A stretch of 64,000 bases of DNA, taken from Flavobacterium dankookense (lineage in GTDB: Bacteria; Bacteroidota; Bacteroidia; Flavobacteriales; Flavobacteriaceae). The position numbers and the translations under genes were made by a program. The notes under the pieces were generated by a model. It searched no databases, was not told where the DNA came from, and saw nothing but the letters and a program-made list of their open reading frames with translations. Every line of letters starts with the position of its first letter. Position 1 is the first letter of the stretch. The stretch lies in NCBI RefSeq assembly GCF_004362665.1, contig NZ_SNXR01000012.1, forward strand, positions 186,001-250,000, in the 5' to 3' direction. Below, piece after piece: positions 7,518 through 17,425 of the stretch.

Positions 7518-9776
7518 ATGGAATTCATCTCAGCCGAAGCAAAATACGTTTTGCAATTTATCAATCAGACCAACCGATCTATTTTTCTAACTGGAAAAGC
7601 AGGAACAGGAAAAACAACTCTTCTCAAAGAAATTATTCAAACAACTCACAAAAATTGTGTGGTTGTCGCACCAACTGGAATTGCTGCATTAAACGCTGGT
7701 GGCGTTACTATTCACTCCATGTTTCAACTGCCTTTTGGCGGTTTTTTACCTGATAATTCTACAGCGCAGTTTAACGATAATTCAAAATTTGAAAGTCGAG
7801 CAACCTTGCGTAGACATTTCAGAATGAGTGGATTAAAGAAAGCAGTTATCAAAAACATGGAATTGCTTATCATTGACGAAGTCAGCATGTTGCGTTCCGA
7901 TTTGTTAGATGCAATGGATTTTATGATGCAATCGGTTCGTAAAAAAAACCAACCTTTTGGTGGTGTTCAAGTGCTTTTTATTGGCGACTTGTTGCAACTT
8001 CCACCAATTGTAAAAGACGATGAATGGCGAGTTTTACGCAATTATTACAAAGGTAAATTCTTTTTTCACGCTCATGTCATTTTGCAAAATCCACCACTAT
8101 ATATTGAGTTGTCTAAAATTTTTCGACAAACCGATGATAGATTTATTTCAGTTTTAAATAACCTCAGAAACAATACAATTACAGAAAATGACGTGTTAAT
8201 TTTAAATGAATTTGTCAAGCCAAATTTTGATCTAAAACAAAACAAAGGCTACATCACTTTGACAACTCATAATGACAAAGCAGATAAAATCAATATCCAG
8301 TCTTTGCAAGATTTAGAAGGAAATTCTAGAATTTATAAAGCTGAAATAACCGATGATTTTCCTGATAAAATCTACCCAATCGAAGAAAATTTAGAGTTAA
8401 AAGTTGGTGCACAAATTATGTTTATTAAAAATGATTTGTCTTTTGAAAAAAAATTCTTCAACGGCAAAATGGGTATTGTGAAATCCTTGTCTGAAAGAGA
8501 AATTTTAGTCCATTTTCCGGATGAAAATAAAACGATTGAAGTTGAAAAATTTGAATGGCAAAACATTCGTTATTCGGTAAACGAAAATACTAAAGAAATT
8601 GAAGAGGAAGTTTTAGGTACTTTTGTGCATTATCCAATCAAATTGGCTTGGGCAATCACTGTTCATAAAAGCCAAGGATTAACTTTTGACAAAGCTGCAG
8701 TTGATGTCTCGCAAGTTTTTCAACCAGGACAAGCCTATGTTGCACTTTCAAGATTACGTTCGTTAAATGGCTTAATTTTGCTTTCTCCGTTGCGAATGAA
8801 TGGCATTTCTAGCGATCAAGATGTGATGGAGTATGCCGAGAATAAAGCCACGAACGATTTTCTTGAAAATACGTTACAAACCGATACTAAAAATTTTATA
8901 CATAACTATTTGATTAACAGTTTTGATTGGGCAGATTTGGCTCAAGAATGGCGAAATCATCAATTTAGTTACAACGAAAAATCGGAAGTTTCAGAAAAAT
9001 CAAAACATGCAATTTGGGCAAAAAAACAAACTGAAGAAATGGAAAAACTACTTGATCCGTCAAGAAAATTTATTCTTCAATTAAATAAATTATTTTCTTC
9101 AAATGCTGATTTACAATTTATTAACCAAAGATTTCAAGCTGCATTTAATTATTTTTTGCAACCAATAGACAATTTGGTTTATGAAATTTTGTGGAAACTA
9201 GAGGAAGTAAAGCGAATAAAAAAAGTAAAAGCCTATTACGAAGAATTATTGATTTTAGAAGAGCTTCAGCTGAAAGCAGTTTTACGATTAATGAAAGCCA
9301 AGTTGTTGATTGAAACTGTTGTAAAAGGCGAAACAATTTCTAAAGAAAAATTATCATCAGACGAAATTCGATTTTATAAAATCAAAAAACTTGACACGAT
9401 ACGCGAGGAATTTAAAAATCTAAATGTTACGCTAATCGACAATGAAGATGATGTCAATAGATACGCCAAAAAAGAGAAGTCTAAAGAACCAAAAAAATCT
9501 ACAGTTCAGGAAACGTATGAGTTATGGATTCAAAAAAATTCTATTAAAGAAATTGCCGCCATTAGAAAACTAACAACGCAAACTATTGGCGGTCATTTAG
9601 CTAAATTAATAGAATCCGAAACCATCAAATTATCCGATGTTTTACCAGAAGATAAAATAGAAGAATTAGCAGCAGCTTTCAAAGGTTATAAAGAAGAAAC
9701 TTTAAACCCTTTAAAAGAAAAATATGGCGATAAATTTACTTGGGACGAATTGAAAATGTACAAGGCAAGTTTGTAA
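7518..9776 (+). CDS. RecD/Pif1-like superfamily 1 helicase with C-terminal helix-turn-helix domain
   Basis: This is a predicted ATP-dependent DNA helicase of the RecD/Pif1 group, probably used in replication or repair. From the ATG at 7518 it has 752 residues. Walker A GKAGTGKTTLL is near residue 26, Walker B LLIIDEVSML near 118, motif III GDLLQLPPI near 157, and the late helicase motif TVHKSQGLTFDKAAVDV near 381, followed by QAYVALSRLRSL. The C-terminal half is helical and Lys-rich. It ends in a helix-turn-helix segment (SIKEIAAIRKLTTQTIGGHL) of the kind found at the end of RecQ-like and related Bacteroidota helicases. The longer reading from 7467 is rejected because it overlaps the promoter. 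Its stop abuts the stop of the convergent DoxX-like gene. Confidence 0.9.
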   Translation: MEFISAEAKYVLQFINQTNRSIFLTGKAGTGKTTLLKEIIQTTHKNCVVVAPTGIAALNAGGVTIHSMFQLPFGGFLPDNSTAQFNDNSKFESRATLRRHFRMSGLKKAVIKNMELLIIDEVSMLRSDLLDAMDFMMQSVRKKNQPFGGVQVLFIGDLLQLPPIVKDDEWRVLRNYYKGKFFFHAHVILQNPPLYIELSKIFRQTDDRFISVLNNLRNNTITENDVLILNEFVKPNFDLKQNKGYITLTTHNDKADKINIQSLQDLEGNSRIYKAEITDDFPDKIYPIEENLELKVGAQIMFIKNDLSFEKKFFNGKMGIVKSLSEREILVHFPDENKTIEVEKFEWQNIRYSVNENTKEIEEEVLGTFVHYPIKLAWAITVHKSQGLTFDKAAVDVSQVFQPGQAYVALSRLRSLNGLILLSPLRMNGISSDQDVMEYAENKATNDFLENTLQTDTKNFIHNYLINSFDWADLAQEWRNHQFSYNEKSEVSEKSKHAIWAKKQTEEMEKLLDPSRKFILQLNKLFSSNADLQFINQRFQAAFNYFLQPIDNLVYEILWKLEEVKRIKKVKAYYEELLILEELQLKAVLRLMKAKLLIETVVKGETISKEKLSSDEIRFYKIKKLDTIREEFKNLNVTLIDNEDDVNRYAKKEKSKEPKKSTVQETYELWIQKNSIKEIAAIRKLTTQTIGGHLAKLIESETIKLSDVLPEDKIEELAAAFKGYKEETLNPLKEKYGDKFTWDELKMYKASL

Positions 9777-10160
9777 TTAACTTAACCAAAAAACACCTAA
9801 AATTGCAGGAACGAAATATATTGCTATCGTTCTTGCTCCATCATAATCTTTAGCCAATCGCTGACCAAATAACATCATTAACAAAGAAATACACGAATAA
9901 ACAGCACCATAAAAACCGAATAATCGACCGCCGTTTACATAAAGTTCAACCACACCGATTGAACTACATATTCCAGCAATCAATTCGAACAGTAAAAGAA
10001 AACCAACAAGAAAAGGAACATAATTTTTTACAAATGTTTTTTCAAAATGTGGTTTCATCCAAGCCATATTATCGTTCCAATGAAAAATTTTGTCGTGAGC
10101 AGACATTAAAAAAGTAATGGCAAGAAAAACTAAAACCAAGACAGAAGCGGTATTGTTCAT
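9777..10160 (-). CDS. DoxX-like small integral membrane protein
   Basis: The 127-residue protein has four predicted membrane segments (about residues 4-22, 48-68, 76-96 and 106-125) and resembles the DoxX/DoxD-like family of small membrane proteins of unclear function. Visible features are SAHDKIFHW after the first helix and a GGRLFGFYGAVYS stretch in the third. It ends exactly next to the stop of the convergent helicase gene, with no room for a terminator. A single-gene transcript is likely. Confidence 0.7.
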   Translation of the reverse strand: MNNTASVLVLVFLAITFLMSAHDKIFHWNDNMAWMKPHFEKTFVKNYVPFLVGFLLLFELIAGICSSIGVVELYVNGGRLFGFYGAVYSCISLLMMLFGQRLAKDYDGARTIAIYFVPAILGVFWLS

Positions 10161-10240
10161 TGTGTTTTTTATTAATTAAGTTCAACAAAATATTTGCTTA
10201 ATTAAAGATAACGATTTTAATCGAAATAATGCACTCAAAG

Positions 10241-11389
10241 TTAATTTTTGTGAATCAATCGAGTTAATTTAATCGATAAATCAGTTAGAATAATTTTCGC
10301 ATTTCCATTTCTTTCGATATGATAAATAGCATCTGAAAGCGCTTCAAAAATTTCCGAAATATTATTTCCAGTTACAAAAGGAGCAAATTTATCAAGTGTG
10401 AAATTTTCCACTTTTGTTTCAACATAAACCAGACTTTTAGCCTCATAATTTTGCATCAATGCTTGACGAAACATAGTGATACAATAATTTAGAAATTGTT
10501 TTTGACTTTCTCTTCCAATACCAGCAATGGTTTCGCTCCAGGAAAGTAAACCATTAATAGCTGAAGCATTTCCTTTGGCACGAAAAGCCGTTCGAACCCA
10601 ATCTACAAACCATTCTTCAAAAGGAAGTTCTTCTTCATCCGTTTCTAAAAGATGCAATGCAGCGTTGTAATTTCCTTGTGCTTGATGCGCCACTTTTTTT
10701 GCTATTTTGGCATCAATATTTAATTTAGAAATTAAGTTTTCTTCAATTATTTTTTCGGACAAGGCACCAAAATTAAGCACTTGACAACGCGAACGAATCG
10801 TTTGAATGATATCTTCTTCGTTTTCAGAAATTAATAAAAAAACGGTTTTTTCTGGAGGTTCTTCAAGTAGTTTTAACAATTTATTGGAAGCAGCAATATT
10901 CATTTTTTCTGCCATCCAAACAATCATAATTTTATATCCACCTTCGTAAGATTTTAATGCCAATGATTTTAAAATATCTTGCGCATCGTCAACACGAATT
11001 TCTCCTTGTTTGTTTTTCACACCCAAATGTTTGTACCAATCAAATAAGCTTCCATAAGGATTTTTGGTTACAAACTCTCTCCAATCACTAATGAAATCAG
11101 CACTTTTGGGATTTTTTTTAATATCTTCATTTGTTACATTTGGATAAATAAAATGCAAATCAGGATGAGATAAAGCCTGAAACTTTAAATTGCAACTTTC
11201 GTTTCCACCCGAATTTTCATTGCCGATATTCGTACAAAGTACAAACTGTGCATAAGCAATAGCCATCGCCAAAGTGCCACAACCTTCTGGACCAACAAAA
11301 AGTTGTGCGTGAGGAATTCTTCCTGCCAAAGCACTTTTTGTCAAATGATTTTTAATGTATTCCTGACCTAAAATTTCTGAAAACTGCAT
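10241..11389 (-). CDS. holB: DNA polymerase III subunit delta'
   Basis: Delta' is part of the clamp-loader complex that places the beta clamp on DNA. The protein (382 residues from ATG 11389) begins MQFSEILGQEYIKNHL, a typical AAA+ clamp-loader N terminus. The P-loop region is degenerate (VGPEGCGTLAMA), as expected for the non-hydrolysing delta' subunit. KIMIVWMAEKMN corresponds to the Walker B region. The sensor motif reads NKLLKLLEEPPEKTVFLL. The zinc-finger cysteines are only partly represented (CTN and CNL near residue 70). A frame open to 11434 would add 15 residues, but a promoter reading on the minus strand (11394-11421) covers that region, so the shorter start is preferred. Confidence 0.92.
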   Translation of the reverse strand: MQFSEILGQEYIKNHLTKSALAGRIPHAQLFVGPEGCGTLAMAIAYAQFVLCTNIGNENSGGNESCNLKFQALSHPDLHFIYPNVTNEDIKKNPKSADFISDWREFVTKNPYGSLFDWYKHLGVKNKQGEIRVDDAQDILKSLALKSYEGGYKIMIVWMAEKMNIAASNKLLKLLEEPPEKTVFLLISENEEDIIQTIRSRCQVLNFGALSEKIIEENLISKLNIDAKIAKKVAHQAQGNYNAALHLLETDEEELPFEEWFVDWVRTAFRAKGNASAINGLLSWSETIAGIGRESQKQFLNYCITMFRQALMQNYEAKSLVYVETKVENFTLDKFAPFVTGNNISEIFEALSDAIYHIERNGNAKIILTDLSIKLTRLIHKN

Positions 11390-11393
11390 AAAG

Positions 11394-11421
11394 CAAATAT
11401 AAGTTAAAAAACCATTTTCAA
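11394..11421 (-). promoter_or_regulatory. Promoter of holB (minus strand)
   Basis: Read on the minus strand, TTG (11421-11419), 17 bases and TATATTTG (11401-11394) fit the Flavobacterium promoter form. Transcription would start almost at the ATG at 11389, giving a nearly leaderless mRNA. Confidence 0.6.
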
Positions 11422-11572
11422 ATTGTTTTTTCAAATCAATAATGCGTTGATTTCAGCAGCACTTTTTTTGTTAATTTACTTCAATATTTTGATTTCAAAT
11501 GGTTTGGCTCTTAAAATTCTCTTAAAAAAAGCCAATTAAAGTTCGAAAAAGACCGATAAAATTTAATTTTAT

Positions 11573-11580
11573 TATATTTG
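11573..11580 (+). promoter_or_regulatory. -7 element of pgk
   Basis: TATATTTG fits TAnnTTTG and lies 28 bases before the pgk ATG. An exact TTG at the -33 distance is absent (a TTC occurs at about that place), so this is a partial match. Confidence 0.5.
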
Positions 11581-11608
11581 CAAATAGTACTAAACAATTC
11601 CACAATTA

Positions 11609-12796
11609 ATGAAAACCATTCAAGATTTCAATTTCAAAGACAAAAAAGCTATAATTAGAGTTGATTTTAATGTTCCTTTAGACGAAAATTTTAACGTAAC
11701 AGATGCCAACAGAATAGAAGCCGCAAAGCCAACTATAGATAAAATTTTAGCCGATGGAGGAAGTGTAATTTTGATGTCACATCTTGGAAGACCAAAAGGA
11801 AAAGAAGATAAATATTCCCTAAAACATATCGTTTCAAAAACAGCAGAAGTTCTGGGAAAACCAGTAAAGTTTGCTGAAGATTGTCGTGGTGAAATTGCAA
11901 AACAAGCCGTTCAAAATCTTCAAAATGGAGAAATACTATTGTTGGAAAACCTTCGTTTTTATGCAGAAGAAGAAGCTGGAGATGTTGATTTTGCCAAAGA
12001 ATTATCTTCTTTAGGCGATATCTATGTAAACGATGCTTTTGGAACAGCACACAGAGCACATGCTTCAACAACTATAATTGCACAGTTTTTTCCAGAAAAT
12101 AAATGTTTTGGCACGCTTTTAGCAAAAGAAATAGAAAGTTTAAATAAAGTGTTAAGCAATTCTGTGAAACCAGTAACCGCTGTTCTTGGTGGTTCGAAAG
12201 TGTCTTCAAAAATTACGGTTATCGAAAACATTTTAGATAAAGTAGATCACATGATTATCGGTGGCGGAATGACTTTTACTTTCGTGAAAGCTTTGGGCGG
12301 AAAAATTGGTGATTCTATTTGCGAAGATGATAAACAAGAATTAGCTTTAGAAATATTGCGTTTGGCAAAAGAAAAAAATGTACAAATTCATATTCCTGTT
12401 GACGTTGTTGCCGCAGATGCTTTTTCAAACGATGCTAATACCCAAATAGTTGATGTTCGTGAAATTCCTGATGGATGGCAAGGTTTAGATGCTGGACCAA
12501 AATCGTTAGATAATTTCAAAAAAGTAATTTTAGAAAGTAAAACCATTCTTTGGAACGGACCTTTGGGTGTTTTTGAAATGGAAAATTTTGCAAACGGAAC
12601 AATTAAATTAGGAGATTTTATCGCTGAAGCAACAAGAAATGGAGCTTTTTCTCTTGTTGGTGGTGGCGATTCAGTAGCAGCAGTAAAACAATTCGGTCTG
12701 GAAGAAAAAATGAGTTACGTTTCAACTGGTGGTGGAGCAATGTTAGAAATGCTTGAAGGAAGAGTTTTACCAGGAATTGCAGCAATAGCAAAATAA
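11609..12796 (+). CDS. pgk: Phosphoglycerate kinase
   Basis: Pgk is the glycolytic enzyme that transfers phosphate between 1,3-bisphosphoglycerate and ADP. At 395 residues it is full length. Family motifs in order are [11 protein letters not shown] (about residue 15), SHLGRPKG (57), LLENLRFY (111), the GGSKVSSKI substrate region (195), GGGMTFTF (218), the nucleotide-binding [10 protein letters not shown] (315) and GGGDSVAAV (350). It appears to be a single-gene unit with its own promoter; the next gene is separated by 78 bases. Confidence 0.98.
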   Translation: MKTIQDFNFKDKKAIIRVDFNVPLDENFNVTDANRIEAAKPTIDKILADGGSVILMSHLGRPKGKEDKYSLKHIVSKTAEVLGKPVKFAEDCRGEIAKQAVQNLQNGEILLLENLRFYAEEEAGDVDFAKELSSLGDIYVNDAFGTAHRAHASTTIIAQFFPENKCFGTLLAKEIESLNKVLSNSVKPVTAVLGGSKVSSKITVIENILDKVDHMIIGGGMTFTFVKALGGKIGDSICEDDKQELALEILRLAKEKNVQIHIPVDVVAADAFSNDANTQIVDVREIPDGWQGLDAGPKSLDNFKKVILESKTILWNGPLGVFEMENFANGTIKLGDFIAEATRNGAFSLVGGGDSVAAVKQFGLEEKMSYVSTGGGAMLEMLEGRVLPGIAAIAK

Positions 12797-12874
12797 ATGT
12801 TAAAGTTTGTAATAATTTAAATTACAAATCGTTATACATAAAATGAATATTGGTTTATCCAAAAATACGACAGT

Positions 12875-15148
12875 ATGAAAAATAAAATTTATAAAATTAC
12901 AGTAGCATTACTTTTTAGCGGTTTTGTTTCTTTTGCACAAGAAGATTCCGTTGCGGTTGCTACAACACAAGTAATTACCCCAAAAGTTGTTTTAACCCAA
13001 AGACAAGTGCTAGATTCCATAAAATCAACATTTGTTCATGATAACATTGCTACTTGTATTGATAGTATGTGGATGAAAGAACTAGCAAGTTTGGATTTAT
13101 ACGAAACCTTAACCCTTGACATTAAAAACATTAATGTTGACGAAAAAGTAGAGTATGAGTTACCAACAGAATTGCTGAAAGAACGATTAAAGAAGCTTGA
13201 CGAAAAATCACCTTTTAATATTGAATATAATGTTGGTTTAGAAAATGTAATTAAATCATTTTTAAAAAACAGAAAAAGAGGATTTGAAAGGTTAATGGGA
13301 GTTTCTCAATATTATTTTCCATTGTTTGAAGAGTCTTTAGCCGCACAAAATATTCCATTGGAAATTAAGTATTTAGCGGTTGTTGAATCAGCTTTAAACC
13401 CAAGAGCAGTTTCAAAAGCTGGAGCAACAGGTTTATGGCAATTCATGTACCAAACAGGAAAACAATACGGGCTAAAAATTGATACTTATGTAGACGAAAG
13501 AAGCGATCCTTTAAAAGCGAGCAAAGCTGCTACACAATATATGAAAAACATGTATAGTATTTTTGGCGATTGGGATTTGGTTCTAGCATCTTATAATACT
13601 GGACCAGGAAATGTCGCAAAAGCAATTCGTCGTTCGGGAGGAAAACAAAATTATTGGAACATTAGACCTTATCTTCATAAAGAAACTCAAGGGTATGTTC
13701 CTGCTTTTTTAGCAACTATGTATATTTTCGAATACCATAAAGAACACGGAATTGCACCTCATAAACCAATTGCTAATAATTTTGCGACGGATACTGTTTT
13801 GGTAAAAAGAGCATTATCGTTCAAGCAAATTGCTGATTTATTAGATGTATCAGTGGCAGAATTACAGTTCTTAAATCCTTCATACAAAAGAGAAGTTATT
13901 CCATACATTACTGGAAATGATTATTATTTGAGATTGCCGTTAGATAAAATTGCGTTGTTTGCCTCAAATGAAGAAAAAATTTATGCTTACGCAAAATATG
14001 AAGAAAATCTTAGAGAAAAACCATTTCAAACAATGCTTGCTTCTAGAGATTCTTCCAATACGAATACCACTTCTAGAGTAAAATATCACAAGGTAAGGCG
14101 CGGTGATAATCTCAGCGAAATTTCAGATAGATATGGTGTTACTATCGCAGAATTGAAAAAATGGAATCGTTTAAAAAGTAATAAAGCTCCGCTTGGTCGA
14201 AATTTAAAAGTGTACACCAATGAAAGCATTGCTGTTCAAACAAAAAAAGCTATCAAATCGGATACAACTGCTGTAAAAGAATCGTTAGCATCAAATGAAA
14301 AGAAAGTTTTCAAAGAGGAAAAAGTGGTTACTTATAAAGACGTCACGAAGTTTTACAAAGTAAAAAAAGGTGATAATCTTGGAGAAATCGCTGATAAACA
14401 CGGCGTTTCTGTAGCGGAAGTAAAAAAATGGAACAAGCTGAAAAGCAATAACATTATGCTTGGCGCCAATTTAAAAATCGTTAAAAACGAAAGAGTTGTA
14501 ACAACCGTTAAAAAAGAAATCAAACAACCAAAAATTGTTGAAAATAATGAAAATGAAGCTATTACTTCATCTGAAAATAATGACGATGCTACTCAAAATC
14601 CAAAAGATTATTATGAAGTACAAAAAGGAGATAATCTTTTTTACATCGCTAAAAAATTCAATGTTAGCATAGAAGATTTAAAAAAATGGAATAATCTTGA
14701 AGACGGAAACATTCAGTTGGGTTCAAAATTAACTTTGATGAACGCAAAAGATGATAAAAATGAAGAAGTATCAGAACCTAAAACAGAGACTAAAATTGTA
14801 GAATACACTGTGAAAAGAGGAGATAATCTAGGTGCAATAGCCAAAAAATATAACGCTTCTCTTTCTGATTTAAAAGATTGGAACGAATTAGAAAGTACCG
14901 ATATTCAAGTTGGTTCAAAACTAATTGTATCTAAAAAATTATTTGTTGTGAACGATGATAAACCTTCCAAAAAAGAAGTTGCAGCTAACAATGAGAAGTC
15001 AAAAGAAAAACTTTATCTAGTAAAACATGGCGACTCGCTCTATAGCATTGCTAAAAAATCGGGAGTAACTATTTCTGATATAAAAAAATGGAATGGTAGC
15101 AAAGTGGAAAGCCTAAAACCAGGTATGAAACTTAAAATTAACGGTTAA
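12875..15148 (+). CDS. Lytic transglycosylase with five LysM domains (MltD-like)
   Basis: This is a predicted exported murein lytic transglycosylase that cleaves glycan strands and binds peptidoglycan. It starts with a signal peptide (MKNKIYKITVALLFSGFVSF, cut near AQ). The SLT domain, about residues 150-300, shows the catalytic Glu in AVVESALNP, then SKAGATGLWQFM and ASYNTGPGNV, all typical of MltD. Five LysM repeats follow near residues 402, 491, 577, 641 and 710, each with an RGDNL, KGDNL or HGDSL core and a KKWN or KDWN motif. E. coli MltD has fewer LysM domains; five is on the high side but not unusual for Bacteroidota. The next gene, a DUF4837 lipoprotein, is about 40 bases downstream and may be cotranscribed. 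Confidence 0.92.
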   Translation: MKNKIYKITVALLFSGFVSFAQEDSVAVATTQVITPKVVLTQRQVLDSIKSTFVHDNIATCIDSMWMKELASLDLYETLTLDIKNINVDEKVEYELPTELLKERLKKLDEKSPFNIEYNVGLENVIKSFLKNRKRGFERLMGVSQYYFPLFEESLAAQNIPLEIKYLAVVESALNPRAVSKAGATGLWQFMYQTGKQYGLKIDTYVDERSDPLKASKAATQYMKNMYSIFGDWDLVLASYNTGPGNVAKAIRRSGGKQNYWNIRPYLHKETQGYVPAFLATMYIFEYHKEHGIAPHKPIANNFATDTVLVKRALSFKQIADLLDVSVAELQFLNPSYKREVIPYITGNDYYLRLPLDKIALFASNEEKIYAYAKYEENLREKPFQTMLASRDSSNTNTTSRVKYHKVRRGDNLSEISDRYGVTIAELKKWNRLKSNKAPLGRNLKVYTNESIAVQTKKAIKSDTTAVKESLASNEKKVFKEEKVVTYKDVTKFYKVKKGDNLGEIADKHGVSVAEVKKWNKLKSNNIMLGANLKIVKNERVVTTVKKEIKQPKIVENNENEAITSSENNDDATQNPKDYYEVQKGDNLFYIAKKFNVSIEDLKKWNNLEDGNIQLGSKLTLMNAKDDKNEEVSEPKTETKIVEYTVKRGDNLGAIAKKYNASLSDLKDWNELESTDIQVGSKLIVSKKLFVVNDDKPSKKEVAANNEKSKEKLYLVKHGDSLYSIAKKSGVTISDIKKWNGSKVESLKPGMKLKING

Positions 15149-15189
15149 TCCGAAAATCTTCAATACATTTGGGTTTTATTTCATTAGTC

Positions 15190-16164
15190 ATGAATAAAAC
15201 CCTTTTTTTATTTTTAACAATTTCATTTTTTCTTTCCTGTCAAAAGAAAACCGACTCGCTGAATGAAGAAAATTCCAGCGCAATTAATACTATTTCGGTG
15301 ATTATTGATGACCAATTATGGAACTCTGAAGTTGGTGATAGCATCAGAAATAAATTTGCATCGCCTGTTTTAGGACTACCACAAGAAGAACCACTTTTTA
15401 CCATCAAGCAATATCCAGTTAAATTATTCGAAGGATTTTCTACAGGAAGTAGAAACATGATTATTGTTAAAAAAAGTGATAAAAATTTATTTGAAATCAG
15501 AGTAAATGAATTTTCGAAGCCACAAAACGCCATTCATATCGACGGAAAATCAACAAATGAAATCATCGCAATTCTAGAAAAGCATACGCCAGAAATTATT
15601 CAGCGAATGCGAAATACCGAAATTGAAGCAGCTCAAAAAATAATCTTAGACTCGGTTCAAAACACTAAAAAAATAAAAGTAAAATTCAATGTCGATTTAG
15701 ATATACCATCCAAATATGAATATGTGATGCGACGAAAGAATTTTGTTTGGCTAAAAAAAGAAATCACCAGCGGTAATGCTAGTTTAGTAATTTATCAAGT
15801 TCCGTATAAAAACATTCATAACTATAACACCGTGAACGATATTGTTCGCACCAGAGACTCAATAGGAAGATTATACATTCATGCTAAAGGAAATAACGCC
15901 AAGATGAAGACAGAAGAAGCCTATTTCCCTTATTTTTCAAAAATAAAATTAAAAGAATATGATGCTTTTGAAACCAAAGGAACATGGCAAATGAATAATG
16001 ATTTTATGTCCGGACCATTTATAAACTACGCCATAAAAGACAAAGCAAATAATCGAATTCTAATTCTTGAAGGGTTTTGTTATGCGCCATCAAAAGAAAA
16101 AAGAGATTTGATGTTTGAATTAGAATCAATCATAAAAACGATACGAATACCTAAAACCAAATAA
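15190..16164 (+). CDS. DUF4837 family lipoprotein
   Basis: The protein (324 residues from ATG 15190) has a lipoprotein signal peptide, MNKTLFLFLTISFFLSCQKK, with the lipobox Cys at residue 17. The rest matches the Bacteroidota DUF4837 family of unknown function, with a stretch like GLPQEEPLFTIKQYP near residue 60 and an FVWLKKEI segment in the middle. A frame open from TTG 15169 adds seven residues before the signal peptide and is less likely. Its place right after the MltD-like gene suggests a cell-envelope role, but no activity can be read from the sequence. Confidence 0.85.
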   Translation: MNKTLFLFLTISFFLSCQKKTDSLNEENSSAINTISVIIDDQLWNSEVGDSIRNKFASPVLGLPQEEPLFTIKQYPVKLFEGFSTGSRNMIIVKKSDKNLFEIRVNEFSKPQNAIHIDGKSTNEIIAILEKHTPEIIQRMRNTEIEAAQKIILDSVQNTKKIKVKFNVDLDIPSKYEYVMRRKNFVWLKKEITSGNASLVIYQVPYKNIHNYNTVNDIVRTRDSIGRLYIHAKGNNAKMKTEEAYFPYFSKIKLKEYDAFETKGTWQMNNDFMSGPFINYAIKDKANNRILILEGFCYAPSKEKRDLMFELESIIKTIRIPKTK

Positions 16165-16167
16165 ACG

Positions 16168-16614
16168 ATGTTGCTAGAATGGAAAACAAAGCGATTTGAG
16201 ACACTTTCTTCGCTTGAACTATATGATTTACTAAAACTACGTAGCGAAGTCTTTGTAGTGGAGCAAAATTGCGTTTATTTGGATATTGACAGCAAAGATG
16301 AAAAAGCATTACACCTATTAGGAACTTTTGAAGGGAAAATTGTGGCTTATGCACGATTGTTTAAACCAAAAGATTACTTTGCTGAAGCTTCTATTGGTAG
16401 AGTTGTAACGCATCCTGATTTTAGAGAGCGAAAAATTGGCCATATTCTAATGCGAGAAGCCATTGAAAGCATTCGAATTTATTTTGGTGAGAGCAAAATC
16501 ACAATTTCGGCACAATTGTATTTGAAGAAATTCTATGAAAGTCACGGTTTTATTCAAACCAGCGAAATGTATTTAGAAGATGATATTCCGCATATTGAGA
16601 TGAAGAAAAATTAA
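16168..16614 (+). CDS. GNAT family N-acetyltransferase, ElaA-like
   Basis: This 148-residue protein belongs to the GNAT acetyltransferases and looks like ElaA. Visible motifs are LYDLLKLRSEVFVVEQNCVY near the N terminus (the ElaA signature), ASIGRVVTHPDFRERKIGHI (the acetyl-CoA binding loop) and FYESHGFIQTSEMYLEDDIP. The substrate is unknown. It starts 3 bases after the DUF4837 stop and overlaps the convergent OmpA-like gene by 4 bases at its end. Confidence 0.9.
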   Translation: MLLEWKTKRFETLSSLELYDLLKLRSEVFVVEQNCVYLDIDSKDEKALHLLGTFEGKIVAYARLFKPKDYFAEASIGRVVTHPDFRERKIGHILMREAIESIRIYFGESKITISAQLYLKKFYESHGFIQTSEMYLEDDIPHIEMKKN

Positions 16615-17423
16615 ATCTTCGTAATCAATAATTCAACCCTTCTGTCATATTCAGTGCCTTTCCCAAGCGGAACCGTATTGCCATAACCTTTGAAAGTCAT
16701 TCTGTTTTTTTGAATTTTTTTGAAAACTAAATATTTAAAAACCGATTCGGCTCTGTTGGTTGAAAGTTGTCTTTTTCTTGTGTCTTTATCTATAGCTTCT
16801 TTTTGGTATGGCGGTGTGCAGCAAACGTGTCCTTGAATTTCAAACTGCAAATTTTTGTATTTATGCAAAAGTTTTGAAATTTTGTCTAATTCTGTTTTTG
16901 CTTTAAAAGTTAGTTTACTACTTCCTCTTTCAAAAAGAATGTTGTCAAGATAAATGTGATCGCCAACAATGTGGTTTTTTTGAATGGAATTATAATACCC
17001 AGGAATTATGATTTTTGGTAATGGTTTTAAATTGATTACAACATCAACTCTTCGGTTTTTTGAGCGTTTTTCTGGAAGATTTTCAACAATATCGTCATCA
17101 ATTAAAATTCTACCCTTTCCTTCAATGGTTACGATAATCTTGTTTTTTATACCGCTTTCAATCATTTTGGTTTGAATAACCGAAGCTCTTTTTGTGGATA
17201 ATTTAAAGTTGTAAGCTTCTTTTCCAATATCATCAGTATAACCAAAGATTTGAATCGACTCTATACGTGTGGAGTCAATTTTTTTGATAAAAGTAATTAA
17301 TTCCTCACCCTGTTTTTCATTTAAATTTGATTTATCAAAATCAAAATATACGGAATGAACCGCTTCTTCTTGCGCATGAAGAAAACCGAAAGTGAAAAGC
17401 AGTAAAAGTGTTAAAAATCGCAT
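16611..17423 (-). CDS. Exported protein with two OmpA domains
   Basis: The protein (270 residues) has a signal peptide (MRFLTLLLLFTFGFLHAQ) and two OmpA-like peptidoglycan-binding domains in tandem. The first (about residues 25-130) starts with VYFDFDKSNLNEKQ and carries GYTDDIG and the KNRRVDVVI end. The second (about 160-268) starts with LFERGSSKLTFKAK, has GHVCCTPP in place of the usual GHTD, and ends YDRRVELLIT. There is no beta barrel, so it is a periplasmic peptidoglycan-binding protein. The gene starts 2 bases after the stop of the S41 protease gene and is probably cotranscribed with it. Confidence 0.88.
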   Translation of the reverse strand: MRFLTLLLLFTFGFLHAQEEAVHSVYFDFDKSNLNEKQGEELITFIKKIDSTRIESIQIFGYTDDIGKEAYNFKLSTKRASVIQTKMIESGIKNKIIVTIEGKGRILIDDDIVENLPEKRSKNRRVDVVINLKPLPKIIIPGYYNSIQKNHIVGDHIYLDNILFERGSSKLTFKAKTELDKISKLLHKYKNLQFEIQGHVCCTPPYQKEAIDKDTRKRQLSTNRAESVFKYLVFKKIQKNRMTFKGYGNTVPLGKGTEYDRRVELLITKI

Positions 17424-17425
17424 TC